From Bog-756 sp963839925 (GTDB lineage Bacteria; Actinomycetota; Acidimicrobiia; Acidimicrobiales; RAAP-2): DNA of 64,000 nt. Shown one piece after another: positions 52,783-62,921 of this stretch. Both the position numbers and the translations under genes were made by a program. The stretch spans positions 2,046,001-2,110,000 of the forward strand of contig CAWIWV010000001.1 in the NCBI GenBank assembly GCA_963839925.1, in the 5' to 3' direction. How positions within the stretch are numbered: position 1 is the first letter of the stretch; every line of letters begins with the position of its first letter. Below the pieces are notes generated by a model, which searched no databases, was not told the DNA's origin, and worked only from the letters and a program-made list of their open reading frames with translations.

Positions 52783-52832
52783 GGGATCGCCATCGTAGGT
52801 CCCGTGGACCGGTCCCCGTTCCTGAGCAGGGC

Positions 52833-53555
52833 TCAGTTTCCGAACATCGTCATCCACTGTTCGGGGGAACGGAGTCGGAAGACGAAGTTGTGCTCACGGG
52901 TGTAGCCCATGGTCGCCGAGGGATCCGCCGAGTAGAGATGGCCGGGGTAGAGCACCGTGTCGTCCGGCACGCGGGCGAGACGGGTGGTCAACGACTCGTA
53001 GAGGGCCGCCGGGTCGCCACCCGGCAGGTCGGTCCGACCGCAGCCGTCGAGGAAGAGCGTGTCACCGGCGACGAGGCGGCCGTCCACCAGAAAGCACTGG
53101 CTGCCAGGGGTATGGCCGGGCGTGTGCACCAACGTGATCGGCACCTCGCCCACCTGGACCACGTCCCCGCTTCCGTGGGCGGCGAGCTGCCCGGCGCCGA
53201 CACCGGATGAGCGGGTCACCCACGGCACTTCGTCCGCTTGGACGTGCACCGGGACGGAGGCGAGCTCGAGCAGACGAGCGATTCCCTCGATTCCCCAGCC
53301 CATCATGTCTCCACCGATGTGGTCGGGGTGGTAGTGGGTCGCCAATGCACCCACGCACTCCATGCCGTCCGCACGGAGCAGATCGAGCAGCTCGTCCACC
53401 CCGTAGGCGGGGTCGACGATCACCGCCTCGCCGGTCTCGCGGTCCCCGACCAGATAGACGAAGTTGACCATCTGCCGGGCGACCTGATCGTCGACAGCGA
53501 AGTCGCGTCCTGCCAGCAGTTGACGGAAGTACAAGCGATCTTGCTCAGCGGTCAC
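52833..53555 (-). CDS. Metallo-beta-lactamase-fold hydrolase (glyoxalase II-like)
   Basis: 240-residue MBL-fold protein. Metal motif THYHPDHIGG, then HTPGHTPGSQCFLVDGRLVAGDTLFLDGCGRTDLPGGDP and YPGHLYS. The GCGRTDLPGGDP stretch is typical of glyoxalase II and persulfide dioxygenase relatives. GTG 53555 was chosen. It is probably a thioester hydrolase or sulfur dioxygenase; no rhodanese domain is fused. It follows the xse genes on the same strand. Confidence 0.88.
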   Translation of the reverse strand: MTAEQDRLYFRQLLAGRDFAVDDQVARQMVNFVYLVGDRETGEAVIVDPAYGVDELLDLLRADGMECVGALATHYHPDHIGGDMMGWGIEGIARLLELASVPVHVQADEVPWVTRSSGVGAGQLAAHGSGDVVQVGEVPITLVHTPGHTPGSQCFLVDGRLVAGDTLFLDGCGRTDLPGGDPAALYESLTTRLARVPDDTVLYPGHLYSADPSATMGYTREHNFVFRLRSPEQWMTMFGN

Positions 53556-53600
53556 GGATCACACCTTACGAGGTGGGTGACGCAACCCCGCACAGACGGA

Positions 53601-53966
53601 TCAGAACAGACCGGGTGTCGTGTCGTCGACTCGCGGCGGCGCTTCTTCGCCGAGATCCAGCTCGTCCTCGTCGACCTCGAACATCTCCACCGAGCCGGCG
53701 TCTTCCTGTCCGATTGCTTCGAGCCGAGGAACCAGCTCTTCCACCTGGATCCGTGTGCGTCGAAGCCTCCGATCGAGCTCGTCGACGATATCGGTGGCCC
53801 GCTGGAGCTGATCCACCAGGCGATCGACGTCGATCACCCCGGTCTCGAACTCTTCGATGATGGCGTCGAGCTCGGCGCCGGCATCGGCGTAGCTGAGGTC
53901 AGCGACGAGGATGCCGTTCTCGTCCGACGCGCTCGCCGGTGTTGCTCCTTTGCGGGGTGTTGCCAT
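53601..53966 (-). CDS. xseB: Exodeoxyribonuclease VII small subunit
   Basis: 121-residue XseB. The conserved helical hairpin LSYADAGAELDAIIEEFETGVIDVDRLVDQLQRATDIVDELDRRLRRTRIQVEEL-type segment (about residues 24-80) is clear; an acidic tail follows. It binds XseA in the ssDNA exonuclease VII. ATG 53966 shares one base with the xseA stop (TAATG). Confidence 0.9.
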   Translation of the reverse strand: MATPRKGATPASASDENGILVADLSYADAGAELDAIIEEFETGVIDVDRLVDQLQRATDIVDELDRRLRRTRIQVEELVPRLEAIGQEDAGSVEMFEVDEDELDLGEEAPPRVDDTTPGLF

Positions 53967-55421
53967 TACCGGTTCCCTTCATCCTGTTGTGTGGGTCCTG
54001 CGACGTCGGTCTGCTCGACCAACGATGCCACTTCTCCGTCGCTCAGCCGGGTGAGCAGCCGTGAGCCGGTGCTGACCGATGCGACCGACCGCACCACCCG
54101 TCCATGTTCATCGCGGGTCACCGAGTAGCCACGTTCGAGCTGCCGCCGATAGTCGTAGGCCCCGAGCAGTCTGCGCCATTGCTCGATACGTCGGTCCTCG
54201 GCGACAAGCTCCCGTTCGGGTGCTGTAGTCAAACGTTGTGCTCGACCGATCACTGCATCCTCCTCGGCCCGAAGTACCCGCCGTGACGCTGCGACCAAGG
54301 CGCCGCCCCGGGCGGCCAACCGGAGTGCTTGGCTGTCGATCTGATTGCGGGACACGCCTCGCAACGTACGTGCACGATGGGTGAGGCGGTCGCTGTGCCG
54401 GTGGAGTTGCGAGCGCGCACCGATCGCTGCGGCGCGCTGGCGGGAAACCAGATGGCGATCGGCCGTGGCCATCTGTTCTCGAGCCAGTCGAACAAGTTGG
54501 GCACTCGAGTCTTCGATCTCCCTCCAGTACCCGAGACCGAGGCGCGCCACCTCTTGTCCGCATTCGGTCGGTGTTATGAAGGAACGGTTGGCGACCTCGT
54601 CCGCAACCGATTGGTCTCCGGTGTGGCCGATACCGGTCCAAACCGGGATTGCAGAGCTGGCGATGGCCCGAGCCACCCGCTCGTGATCGAAGGAGGCAAG
54701 GTCGGCCTTGGACCCTCCGCCACGGACGACGATGATGAGGTCGAGCGGTTCAAACTGGAATTTCGAGATCGCCCCGGCGACTTTGGATGCGGCTTGCCTT
54801 CCTTGGACGACGGTCGGGATCACCTTCACCTCATAGGCCAATCCCGATCCGACCAGGCCGCCCATGAAATCACTGAAGCCTTCGGTGCGTGGGCTCGCGA
54901 CGAGGCCCAGTCGGAGTGGGAGGACGGGGGCCGGCAACATGCGTTGGCGGTCGAAGAGGCCTTCGTCGACCAGCGCCTTGATCAGTCGGGCACGCGTCTG
55001 CGGCAACCTTGCCGAGGAGTGCGTCGGTGTCGAGGTCGGAGAGGATGAAGTCGACCGTTCCCCGGGCTTTGTAGAACTCGACCCGACCTCGGACGCGCAC
55101 GATCATGCCGGCGTCGAGAGCGATCCCGAGGGAGTCCAGGGTGGACCGCACAGCACGCCACCTGGTCGACCAGCATTTGACGTTCAGTGTCGGGGCTGAG
55201 GCATCCCGAGCATTGGTGGGGTCGACCAGATCGATGAAGCAGTGACCCCTCGGGAGGACCTTGATGGTTCGGATCTCGCCGGTGATCCAAACCTCCTGCG
55301 AGAAGGCCATGCGAAGCACCCGGTCGACCCGGCTGTAGAGCTCGGTGATGGAGAGGGCGTCCGCACTGCCGGCTTCGGCTACAGCGGGTCCGCTTCTCGC
55401 GGGGAGTGGGCCACTGGGCAC
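53966..55421 (-). CDS. xseA: Exodeoxyribonuclease VII large subunit, frameshifted
   Basis: Catalytic subunit of exonuclease VII. From GTG 55421: OB-fold domain (ALSITELYSRVDRVLRMAFSQ, WITGEIRTIKVLPRGHCFIDL, VRGRVEFYKARGTVDFILSDL) to LLGKVAA. At about 54990-55003 the frame changes; then RARLIKALVDEGLFDRQRMLP, LGLVASPRTEGFSDF, the catalytic region DLIIVVRGGGSKADLASFD and PVWTGIGHTGDQSVADEVA, and a long coiled coil to 53966. An indel of one or two bases separates two intact halves, so a sequencing error is likely. TAACCT ends 6 bases before the GTG (leaderless). Confidence 0.87.
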
Positions 55422-55493
55422 GACGCCAGGTTAGACATCCCTTGTGACCGGAAGGCCCATGGCGAACCCATTGTGTGGGACGATGGATGCGAC

Positions 55494-55883
<390 letters not shown>

Positions 55884-55937
55884 GTCACACTCTCTCGTTA
55901 GCGCCAGCCGGTCACCCGCGTTGTCTGTCGTGGCGGC

Positions 55938-56468
55938 TCACACGGCGATGGCGTCGCGCTCGGCCTCGACCCGCGCCTTGGGTCGGAGGCTGTCGAGCGT
56001 GGCGAGGTCGACTCGAGCGCCGAGGATCTGCTCCAGCTCGTACCGGAGCTGTTCAAGAGTTATAAGGGTGATGTCCGCTGGGAGATCGACCAGAAGGTCG
56101 ATGTCACTCGTGTCCTTCTCCTCGCCACGGGCCACGCTCCCGAACACCCGAAGGTTCTCTCCCCCTCTTCGCCCGACACAAGTTCGAATGGCTGAGCGGT
56201 GCCGACGCAGGCGACGTCCGAGCGGGCTGTCGGGCAAGCCGAGCTCTGCCGACGGTTGTCGCTCCAAGGCAAGTGTCAACTCGTTGCCAGTGGCAGCGAT
56301 CAGCCGGATCAACGTGGAGAGTGCCGGGTCGCGTCGGTCGGACTCGTAGGCACTGATCACGCTCTGGGCGACTCCCGCGCGCTGGGCAAGCTCTGTCTGA
56401 GTGAGCCTGGAGTTCTGCCGGGCCTCGCGGAGGAGAGTGCCGGCGGTTGGTGACTGTGGAGCGTCCAC
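55938..56468 (-). CDS. HTH domain fused to minimal nucleotidyltransferase (MNT)
   Basis: 176 residues. An XRE-type helix-turn-helix (about 10-65: LTQTELAQRAGVAQSVISAYES) is followed by an MNT nucleotidyltransferase domain: RVFGSVARGEEKDTSDIDLLVDL has the GS...SDxD catalytic pattern, with a third Asp in RVDLATLDSL. MNT proteins are usually antitoxins that AMPylate HEPN toxins; no HEPN gene lies beside it. Here the DNA-binding domain is on the same chain. TAGGGT ends 7 bases before GTG 56468, a possible leaderless promoter. It is divergent from the VapBC module. Confidence 0.85.
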   Translation of the reverse strand: MDAPQSPTAGTLLREARQNSRLTQTELAQRAGVAQSVISAYESDRRDPALSTLIRLIAATGNELTLALERQPSAELGLPDSPLGRRLRRHRSAIRTCVGRRGGENLRVFGSVARGEEKDTSDIDLLVDLPADITLITLEQLRYELEQILGARVDLATLDSLRPKARVEAERDAIAV

Positions 56469-56556
56469 GCAAACAACCCTATTACTGATTGTCTATATCA
56501 ACTGGGTTTGCTGAAGGAGATGCTGGTCACACGCCGACTCGCCCTCAGTTGCGGGC

Positions 56557-56592
56557 GTATATATTCAGGTCTGAGATATATATACTGACGAC
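56557..56592 (+). promoter_or_regulatory. vapBC promoter and quasi-palindromic operator
   Basis: TATACT (56581-56586) is a strong -10 box, and the six bases after it lead directly to ATG 56593, so the message is leaderless. Around it lies an A/T-rich quasi-palindrome: GTATATAT (56557-56564), TCAG-GT-CTGA (56565-56574), and ATATATATAC (56576-56585). VapB-type antitoxins repress their own promoters through such repeats. Confidence 0.6.
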
Positions 56593-56787
56593 ATGAGCAA
56601 GCGCCTCGTGGACATCGACGACGCGGCCCTCGAGGCGGCGCAGGCGGAGTTGGGAACGGCGACGATCAAAGCGACTGTCAACGAGGCCTTGCGACGGGCT
56701 GGTTCACAGCGTGCGGACGATGTCGATGCGGCCCTCGGAGTCCTGGCAACGGCCGAGCTCGCGGACCGAGCGGACGCGTGGCGCTGA
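56593..56787 (+). CDS. vapB: VapB-type antitoxin
   Basis: 64-residue antitoxin. The first half LVDIDDAALEAAQAELGTATIKATVNEALRRA-type segment is a ribbon-helix-helix DNA-binding domain typical of actinobacterial VapB; the rest binds and blocks the toxin. Its stop overlaps the start of the PIN toxin gene by 10 bases. Leaderless start 6 bases after TATACT. Confidence 0.87.
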   Translation: MSKRLVDIDDAALEAAQAELGTATIKATVNEALRRAGSQRADDVDAALGVLATAELADRADAWR

Positions 56788-57191
56788 CACACCTCGTCGA
56801 CACCAGCGTTCTCACGCGGTTGAGCTCGGCGCCAGTTCGCGAAGAGCTCGAGCCACTCGTAAACGTCGGCACCGTCGCCAGGGTGGGAATCACAGACCTC
56901 GAAATCGGCTTCTCTGCCCGTGACGCCACCGAGTGGGACAGCCTGATGTCTGCTCTGGCCGTCTTCGAACTCGTCGAGTTGACCGCCACACATGTCACCC
57001 GGTCACATCAGGTGCAGCGGATGCTTGCGGAACGCCGGCTCCGAGGGCGAAGGGTGCCGGACCTGCTGATCGCCGCCGCTGCTGAAGAACGTGGTCTCAT
57101 CGTCCTGCACTACGACGCCGATGTCGACATGATCGCTGACGTAACCGGACAGCCAGCTCAGTGGGTTGTGGCAAGGGGTTCGATCGACTGA
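56778..57191 (+). CDS. vapC: VapC-type PIN-domain toxin
   Basis: 137-residue PIN-domain ribonuclease. Acidic active-site residues: Asp8 in HLVDTSVL, Glu in ITDLEIGF, Asp in VPDLLIAAAAEE, and Asp in LHYDADVD. VapC toxins cut tRNA or rRNA and stop translation when VapB is degraded. It overlaps vapB, the usual arrangement. The specific RNA target is unknown. Confidence 0.9.
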   Translation: MALTHLVDTSVLTRLSSAPVREELEPLVNVGTVARVGITDLEIGFSARDATEWDSLMSALAVFELVELTATHVTRSHQVQRMLAERRLRGRRVPDLLIAAAAEERGLIVLHYDADVDMIADVTGQPAQWVVARGSID

Positions 57192-57219
57192 GCATGAGGA
57201 TTCGTCCACGAGATTCCGA

Positions 57220-57775
57220 CTAAGTCAGTGCGGGCTTGGCCATGCGGGTTCGGACCTGGTTCACGAACCGTCTCAATGCCTTGAAATAGCCCTTCGTTCC
57301 AGCCCTCTTTGCGCTGCTCGACCGACGGGTCCAGCGAGCCGAGTCACGCTCTCCCCAGGTCGGGAAAACGCGTGACTCGCAAGGTGACAGCCTCGTTACC
57401 GCGGAGGGTAACAACGAACGCCTCCTCGCCCTGCTCCGGATGACCAGGAAGTGTCCCGTAAGCGAATCCCCAGCAGTCGGGTTCATCGATCTCACCGACA
57501 ATTCGACAGGGAGCAGCAAGGGCAATCCATGGGAGACCAAGGGTCACGATGACAGTCGCGCCTTTCTCGAGGGGTGTGTCACGAGGATGTACATCGATCG
57601 CTCGGACGCGATGCGCTTGCCAGGTCTGAAGTCCCAGCGATGCCTGACGAAAGCCCCTCCTCCCCCACCCGACTATGGCTTTGTGGCTGTAACGGTGGAA
57701 TCCCAAAGGGCGTTCTTCCTTCAGAGTGGATCCAATGTCGGAATACGTGGGCCGGGTCGTGCCCGATGCAGCCAA
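57220..57775 (-). CDS. DUF1990 family protein, two frameshifts
   Basis: Conserved actinobacterial protein of unknown function. Frame one from TTG 57775: YSDIGSTL, GFHRYSHKAIVGWGRRGFRQA, PCRIVGEIDEPDCWGFAYGT, LPGHPEQGEEAFVV and LRVTRF. At a run of four A on the plus strand (57365-57368) the family sequence moves to another frame (FSRPGESVTRLAGPVGRAAQRG), and near 57293-57310 to the third (TKGYFKALRRFVNQ), ending at 57220. Each step is explained by one missing base. Either a decaying gene or two base-calling errors. The exact start is uncertain. Confidence 0.7.
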
Positions 57776-57921
57776 AGGTCGACGAATCGATCGGCTACTG
57801 CTCGGCCATACAGGTTGCAGTAGGTCGCTGCTACCACGACGAAGCCGGACGTCCGCACAACCGGCGCCCCACCGGCTGGTTCAATAGTCTCCAACTTCTA
57901 TCGATGGATTGAGGCGGTGGA

Positions 57922-60270
57922 GTGAAACGCGACGGCGACTCGATCACAGGACCGTCGACGCTCTCGTCGGTCCTCTCCGCATCGTCCGTTCCGTGGTGGT
58001 TGGATGTCGTCGGCGTCGGATGCGTGCTCGCTGCAGGAATTGCGGTCATGGTTCCGGTGCTCATTCACGGATCGTCGTTCGGTCCGTTCAGCGTCCTGGC
58101 CCAGGACGGACTGCTGCGACAACACAGAACCGGCACGAACAATCCGTTCGGTGGAGATCTGGTCACCCAGATGCTCCCGTGGGCGTCGCTCGCGTGGAAG
58201 CAGGTCCATCACGGGTTCCTTCCACTGTGGAACCCGTTCAATGCGTCGGGCACACCGCTCGCCTTCAACTGGCAGTCGGCCACGTTCAGCCTCCCGGCGG
58301 TCGTCGGGTATCTGGTTCCGCTCGCAGTCGCGTACACGACCCAGGTCCTCGTCACTTTGGCAATCGGTGGAACCGGGGTCTATTTCCTGACTCGGATCAT
58401 GCGTCTCAACCTTCTGGGTTGCGTCTTCGCCGGGATGGTGTTCGAGCTCAGCGGGTCTTTCATCGGGTGGCTCGGGTGGCCGGTGGCATCGGTGATGTCG
58501 TGGTCCGGATGGCTGTTCGGCGCAGCGCTCCTCGTCGTACGCGGACGTCACAGGGCGCGGTCGATCGTCCTGCTCGCCGTCGCCGCAGCGCTCGCTGTTT
58601 ACGCCGGACAGCCGGACACGCTCTTTCTCATGGGCTGCTTCCTCTCGGTATTCGTCGTCATCCTCCTCGCCGCGGAGGCGGGGCCGGGAGCCAATCGCCT
58701 CCGTCGCGCGGGAGATCTGCTGGTGGCCGTCCTCGCCGGTCTCGGTCTCGCGGCTCCATTGCTCTTGCCGGGAACCCAGCTTCTGTCGATATCGAGCCGC
58801 GACGTCGGAGGAGCGCTCCTCGGTCAACATGCCCTACCCCTCCAGAAGCTCGTGGTCGTCGCCATCCCCGGCCTGAACGGATTCCCAGTTGGGTGGAATC
58901 GGAGCTACATCGGCATGCTGGCCGTGATCTTGGCGCTAGTCGGACTGATCGTCGGTCGGCGGCGCCCCCAGGTCCTCGCGATAGGTGCGGTGGCAATCGT
59001 GGCGGGCGTGGTCTGCTTTACCCCGGTCGTCTCGTCGGTGCTCGATGACCTTCCGGCAATTGGGGTGGTGCGGTGGACCCGGTCGACCTCTTTCTTGGAG
59101 TTCGCGGTCGCTGTTCTCGCTGGGGTGGGAATGGACGCGTTGACCAGGTGGTCACCAAAGCGCGACGTGCTGCGTTTGGCGGTGGGCGCCTTCTCCCTGG
59201 CAGCGTTGGTCGTCGCGCTGATCTGGGCAATCCATCCCCAAGGGGATCCGACCAGGCATCGGAACCTCGCCTGGGCGTTCGGTGGAGCGGTACTCGGTCT
59301 GATGGTTACCGGAGTGCTTGCTTTGGCCCGACGACGAGAAGGTCGCGCCGACCGGCAGAAAACAGACGCTTCCCTCCAGCGTCTGGCGCTGGCCCGAACC
59401 GGGGGGATCCTTGCACTCGTGGCGGGAATCCTCCTGGTGGTCTATCAGGGCGCCTTTCTGTTGGTGACGGGAGGGAATCAACTGTCGTCCACCTCTCGCC
59501 CGTTTCATCCGACTGCAGCAGAACAGCTGCTTGCAAAGACCGTGGGCTCGTCACTCGTCGGCTTCGGGAGCACGGCATGTGTATCGCCACCCGTGCTGGG
59601 CATTCCGGTCAACGCGAACATCGCGTATGGGACGCGGGAGCTGGCGGTCTACGACCCGGTGTTGCCCAAGGACTTCTACTTCTCGTGGAGCAGGTACAAC
59701 GGGAGCTCGGCAGGCCATCCGGCCACCTCTCACTATTGCCCTGCGGTCACTTCGGCCGTCGTTGCGAGGAGGTACGGGGTCTCGTTCGTGCTCGAGTTCC
59801 GCGGAGCACGTGGGCCTACAGGCTCGATCTTTGTGAAGAGGATCGGGGGCGAGGACCTCTATCGAATACCAGGTTCCGGGGAGGCTACGGTCGTCCCACT
59901 GCCGTCGGACCGACTGCCGCCGGTGGACGCACCGGGCACCTTGGTCGCCCCGACGGGTTCGGACCCAAGCTCCTTGAGGATCGCCGTCGATCCGGCGCGC
60001 CCGTCCGTCCTCCGACTTCGGCTCAGCGACGTTCCTGGGTGGCATGCCTCGATCGACGGCCGTCCTTTGGTGTTGCAGTCCTTCGAGGGTGTGATGCTCC
60101 AGGCCAAGATCCCGGCAGGCGCCCACACGATCGAGGTGCAGTACTGGCCGGTCAGCTTCACCGTCGGGATCGTGCTGGCAGCAATCAGCGCCTGCGGACT
60201 GATAAGCCTCGGCGTCGTCGGGGTGGCACGCCGCCGACGCGCTTCGAGCCGGGGATCTCTCTCGACCTGA
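57922..60270 (+). CDS. Large polytopic membrane protein, YfhO-like
   Basis: 782 residues with about 12-13 hydrophobic helices in residues 30-540, then a soluble extracytoplasmic part (about 545-745) and a last helix before an Arg-rich end. Features of the YfhO/GT-C-like group: DLVTQMLPWASLAWKQVHHGFLPLWNPFNASGTPLAFNWQ near residue 75, and PGWHASIDGRPLVLQSFEGVMLQAKIPAGAHTIEVQYWP near the C-terminus, as in YfhO. Those proteins are thought to help lipid-linked glycosylation. GTG 57922 follows a GGTGGA site. Sugar and acceptor unknown. Confidence 0.75.
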   Translation: MKRDGDSITGPSTLSSVLSASSVPWWLDVVGVGCVLAAGIAVMVPVLIHGSSFGPFSVLAQDGLLRQHRTGTNNPFGGDLVTQMLPWASLAWKQVHHGFLPLWNPFNASGTPLAFNWQSATFSLPAVVGYLVPLAVAYTTQVLVTLAIGGTGVYFLTRIMRLNLLGCVFAGMVFELSGSFIGWLGWPVASVMSWSGWLFGAALLVVRGRHRARSIVLLAVAAALAVYAGQPDTLFLMGCFLSVFVVILLAAEAGPGANRLRRAGDLLVAVLAGLGLAAPLLLPGTQLLSISSRDVGGALLGQHALPLQKLVVVAIPGLNGFPVGWNRSYIGMLAVILALVGLIVGRRRPQVLAIGAVAIVAGVVCFTPVVSSVLDDLPAIGVVRWTRSTSFLEFAVAVLAGVGMDALTRWSPKRDVLRLAVGAFSLAALVVALIWAIHPQGDPTRHRNLAWAFGGAVLGLMVTGVLALARRREGRADRQKTDASLQRLALARTGGILALVAGILLVVYQGAFLLVTGGNQLSSTSRPFHPTAAEQLLAKTVGSSLVGFGSTACVSPPVLGIPVNANIAYGTRELAVYDPVLPKDFYFSWSRYNGSSAGHPATSHYCPAVTSAVVARRYGVSFVLEFRGARGPTGSIFVKRIGGEDLYRIPGSGEATVVPLPSDRLPPVDAPGTLVAPTGSDPSSLRIAVDPARPSVLRLRLSDVPGWHASIDGRPLVLQSFEGVMLQAKIPAGAHTIEVQYWPVSFTVGIVLAAISACGLISLGVVGVARRRRASSRGSLST

Positions 60271-60345
60271 AACCGCCACAGGCCAGACCGTGATTTCCAG
60301 GAGTATGACTCAGCTAACGAGCACCTCCGGATTAGCTTTGTCCAT

Positions 60346-60717
60346 GTGAGCGACGAACTGCCGCGCCGTGTCGACAAGCCCTGGGGCTACGAAATCTGGT
60401 GGGCGCACACCGAGCACTACGCGGGGAAGATCCTGCACGTCGATGCCGGTCAAAGACTTTCCTTGCAGTTTCATCACGAAAAGGACGAGAGCTGCTATCT
60501 GCTGTCTGGAAAGTTGCTGCTCGTCGAGGGCGATTCCGCGGACACCTTGAACGAGACCGTGGTGGCCGAGGGTCACGCTTGGCGGAACCTCCCGGGCTCC
60601 GTTCACACAATCGAGGCGATCGAGGACGCCGACGTGCTCGAAGTGTCCACCCCGCAACTCGATGATGTTGTCAGACTCGTGGACAACTACGGGCGGGCGG
60701 GCACAAGCGCTCCATAG
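60346..60717 (+). CDS. Cupin protein, mannose-6-phosphate isomerase C-terminal type
   Basis: 123-residue single cupin. VDKPWGYEIWWA is the entry phrase of type II phosphomannose isomerase domains; the metal ligands are in LSLQFHHEKDESCYLLSGKLLL (His, His, Glu) and LPGSVHTIEA (His). With no guanylyltransferase part it may be a sugar-phosphate isomerase or binding protein. TAGCTT lies 7 bases before GTG 60346 (possibly leaderless). It follows the YfhO-like gene by 75 bases. Confidence 0.82.
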   Translation: MSDELPRRVDKPWGYEIWWAHTEHYAGKILHVDAGQRLSLQFHHEKDESCYLLSGKLLLVEGDSADTLNETVVAEGHAWRNLPGSVHTIEAIEDADVLEVSTPQLDDVVRLVDNYGRAGTSAP

Positions 60718-60739
60718 TCGCCCGTGCGAGGATGTCCTG

Positions 60740-61937
60740 GTGAGTGACAATCCAAGCGCAGATCAGCCTGTCGACAGCCGCCCTCTGCTGTCGAAGCAAC
60801 CTGCAGCGTCAGACCAGATGGTCCAGATCGGCCGCCGCATGATCGCGAACATCGTTGCTGACACGACCGACGTCCGTGGCTCGACCTACATGGGCGAGGG
60901 AGGAGTCTTCACCGATCAGGATCGGTTCGAGCCGCGAACGCGAGGTGCTCTTCCGACGAACTCCACAGATCATCGCGTGGGCAGGCGAGGTCGCAGATGC
61001 CGGTGATGTGGTCGCCCGCGATGTTGCCGGTGTCCCGGTCGTTGTCACCCGCGATCACGACGGCGGGCTCAATGCCTTCCTTAACGCCTGTTCGCACCGC
61101 GGGATGGTTCTCTGTGATGGCGCCGACAACACCAGGCGACTCACCTGCCCCTACCACGGCTGGAACTACGACCTCAGTGGTCGCCTCGTCGGGTTGCCGA
61201 ACCGAGACCGATTCCCGGGTCTCGACGTTGACCAGCTCGGTCTCCCGAGGCTGCCCGTGTCAGCCCAAAAGGGACTCGTCGTCGTGGGCCTGCGACCGGA
61301 CGTCGTCGTCGACGGCTTCCTCGACGACCTCGGCGACGAATACGACTGGCTCGGCTACGACCGCTACCGCAGTGGATCAGAACGACTGATCCACAAGAAG
61401 GCCAACTGGAAGTTGATGATCGATCTCAACAACGAGGCATACCACGTCCCGTTCTTGCATCGAGACAGCCTCCTTCCGTTCCTCGGCGACCATTGCACCG
61501 TCGACACCTTCGGACCCCACAGTCGAATGTGCGTGCCGTTCAAGGGACTGGAGCGGTTTGCCGACGTACCCGAGACCGAGTGGCCAATACGGTTGGACAC
61601 CATCATGGTCACCTGCATCTTCCCTGCAACGGTCCTGATCGACCACATGGAGGGAGGATCGATGCACCGTGTCTCCCCAGGCGCGCAGCCGGGAGAGAGC
61701 TTCTTGCACATGATCGAAGGGAGGGGCGGTCCCATGGACGCCGATGCCCGCAGGGCCTGCGACGACGTCATGGAAGTGAACCTTCAGATTCTGGATCAGG
61801 AGGACTACGTCGCCGTGGAGGCGTGCCAGCGCGGCTTCAATGCCGGTGCCCGCACACTCGTCGGCGGCACAGGAGAATCGCTGATCGGCCACTGGCACTC
61901 GACGTGGGATGCGGCGCTACGAGAGTCAGCGTCCTGA
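60740..61937 (+). CDS. Rieske-type aromatic-ring-hydroxylating oxygenase, frameshifted
   Basis: Large-subunit-type Rieske oxygenase. From GTG 60740 (GAGGA upstream): SDNPSADQPVDSRPLLSK, then DTTDVRGSTYMGEGGVFTDQDRFE. Near 60932 the sense shifts frame, continuing REREVLFRRTPQIIAWAGEV. Rieske cluster ligands are NACSHRG and CPYHGWNYD; the mononuclear iron site is in DLNNEAYHVPFLHRD with a later Asp. Ends at 61937, about 398 residues when joined. An indel of one or two bases explains the break. It hydroxylates or demethylates an unknown substrate and needs a reductase partner, which is not adjacent. Confidence 0.83.
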
Positions 61938-61993
61938 GCACCCCCTGAGCCCCTTGCGGGAGCCCATTGTTGGCGGCGTACCAGGAAGGCCAA

Positions 61994-62848
61994 CTAGATA
62001 GCCTTTGATCGCCAGGCCTCGGTCTTGAAGGTCACGTCAACCGTCACCGGGCCTTCAACACCGAGCGCCTCCTTCAGGAGTCGTCTCGCTTCGCCGAATA
62101 TCCGGAGCCGTCGATCCTCTGGCATCAGAATGAACAACGACATCGTCCCCATGAGTCCGATCAGCTGATCCGCGGTCAACGGCAGGTCTTGCCGGAACTC
62201 GGCCAACTCCGGTTCGGCGAACAAGGAAGACCGGCTGGCCGGAATCACCAGTGTGGATGACGGACGATCTGCCTCAACGAGCACCGAGTTGGCGAGTGTT
62301 TCATCCGCACCGTTGGAACCGCCGTCGTCCGTAGCGGGATAGGCGTCCAATGGCTGTGCCTCCATGAGGCTGCGGGCTTGGACCATGAACGGACTCTCGA
62401 GATCTGGGCCGGACCAGAGCACTCCGAGCTGACCTCCGGGTCGCAGGACCCTTGCGACTTCCGACAGCGTCTGTCCCGGCTCCATCCAGTGCCACGACGA
62501 CGAAGCGAAGACGGCGTCGACGCTGGCATCTGGGAGTGGTATCGACTCCCCTCGACCCTCCAACACCGTTGCCCCCCGAACCTCCTGGCGCAGGATCTCT
62601 CGCATTCGTGCGTCTGGCTCGACGGCGGTCACCTGGTCGGCGTGAGCCAACAGCAAACGGGTGCAGGCTCCAGTCCCAGCTCCGAGGTCGATCGCCGCGC
62701 CCAGCCTCCGACCCCCGAGGATCCAATCGATCGCTGCGTCGGCTGGGGCGGGGCGAAAGCTGTCGTAGTTCTCAGCGACCCCGCCGAAGCTGGATGCCCG
62801 CTGACTCTTCTCGTCGTCGGGCAGATCCGAGAGTGGGACGTTGGTCAT
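61994..62848 (-). CDS. Class I SAM-dependent methyltransferase
   Basis: 284-residue methyltransferase. AIDLGAGTGACTRLLL (SAM loop), VTAVEPDARMREIL, GRGESIPLPDASVDAVFASSSWHWM and LRPGGQLGVLWSG; the HWM phrase is common in the mycobacterial methyltransferase group acting on small molecules or lipids. TTTAAT lies 7 bases before the ATG. Convergent with the Rieske gene. Acceptor unknown. Confidence 0.88.
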   Translation of the reverse strand: MTNVPLSDLPDDEKSQRASSFGGVAENYDSFRPAPADAAIDWILGGRRLGAAIDLGAGTGACTRLLLAHADQVTAVEPDARMREILRQEVRGATVLEGRGESIPLPDASVDAVFASSSWHWMEPGQTLSEVARVLRPGGQLGVLWSGPDLESPFMVQARSLMEAQPLDAYPATDDGGSNGADETLANSVLVEADRPSSTLVIPASRSSLFAEPELAEFRQDLPLTADQLIGLMGTMSLFILMPEDRRLRIFGEARRLLKEALGVEGPVTVDVTFKTEAWRSKAI

Positions 62849-62921
62849 CTCACCGATTAAACCAGGGAACGGACCCCCGCACCGCAGCCGAGGTTCACGT
62901 CACCGCGGCAGGATTGTGTAG

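Noticed and set aside
57574..57912. 112-codon open frame opposite the DUF1990 gene
   Set aside because: Antisense to conserved DUF1990 sequence, no motif, rich in Cys/Arg/Pro as expected of a shadow.
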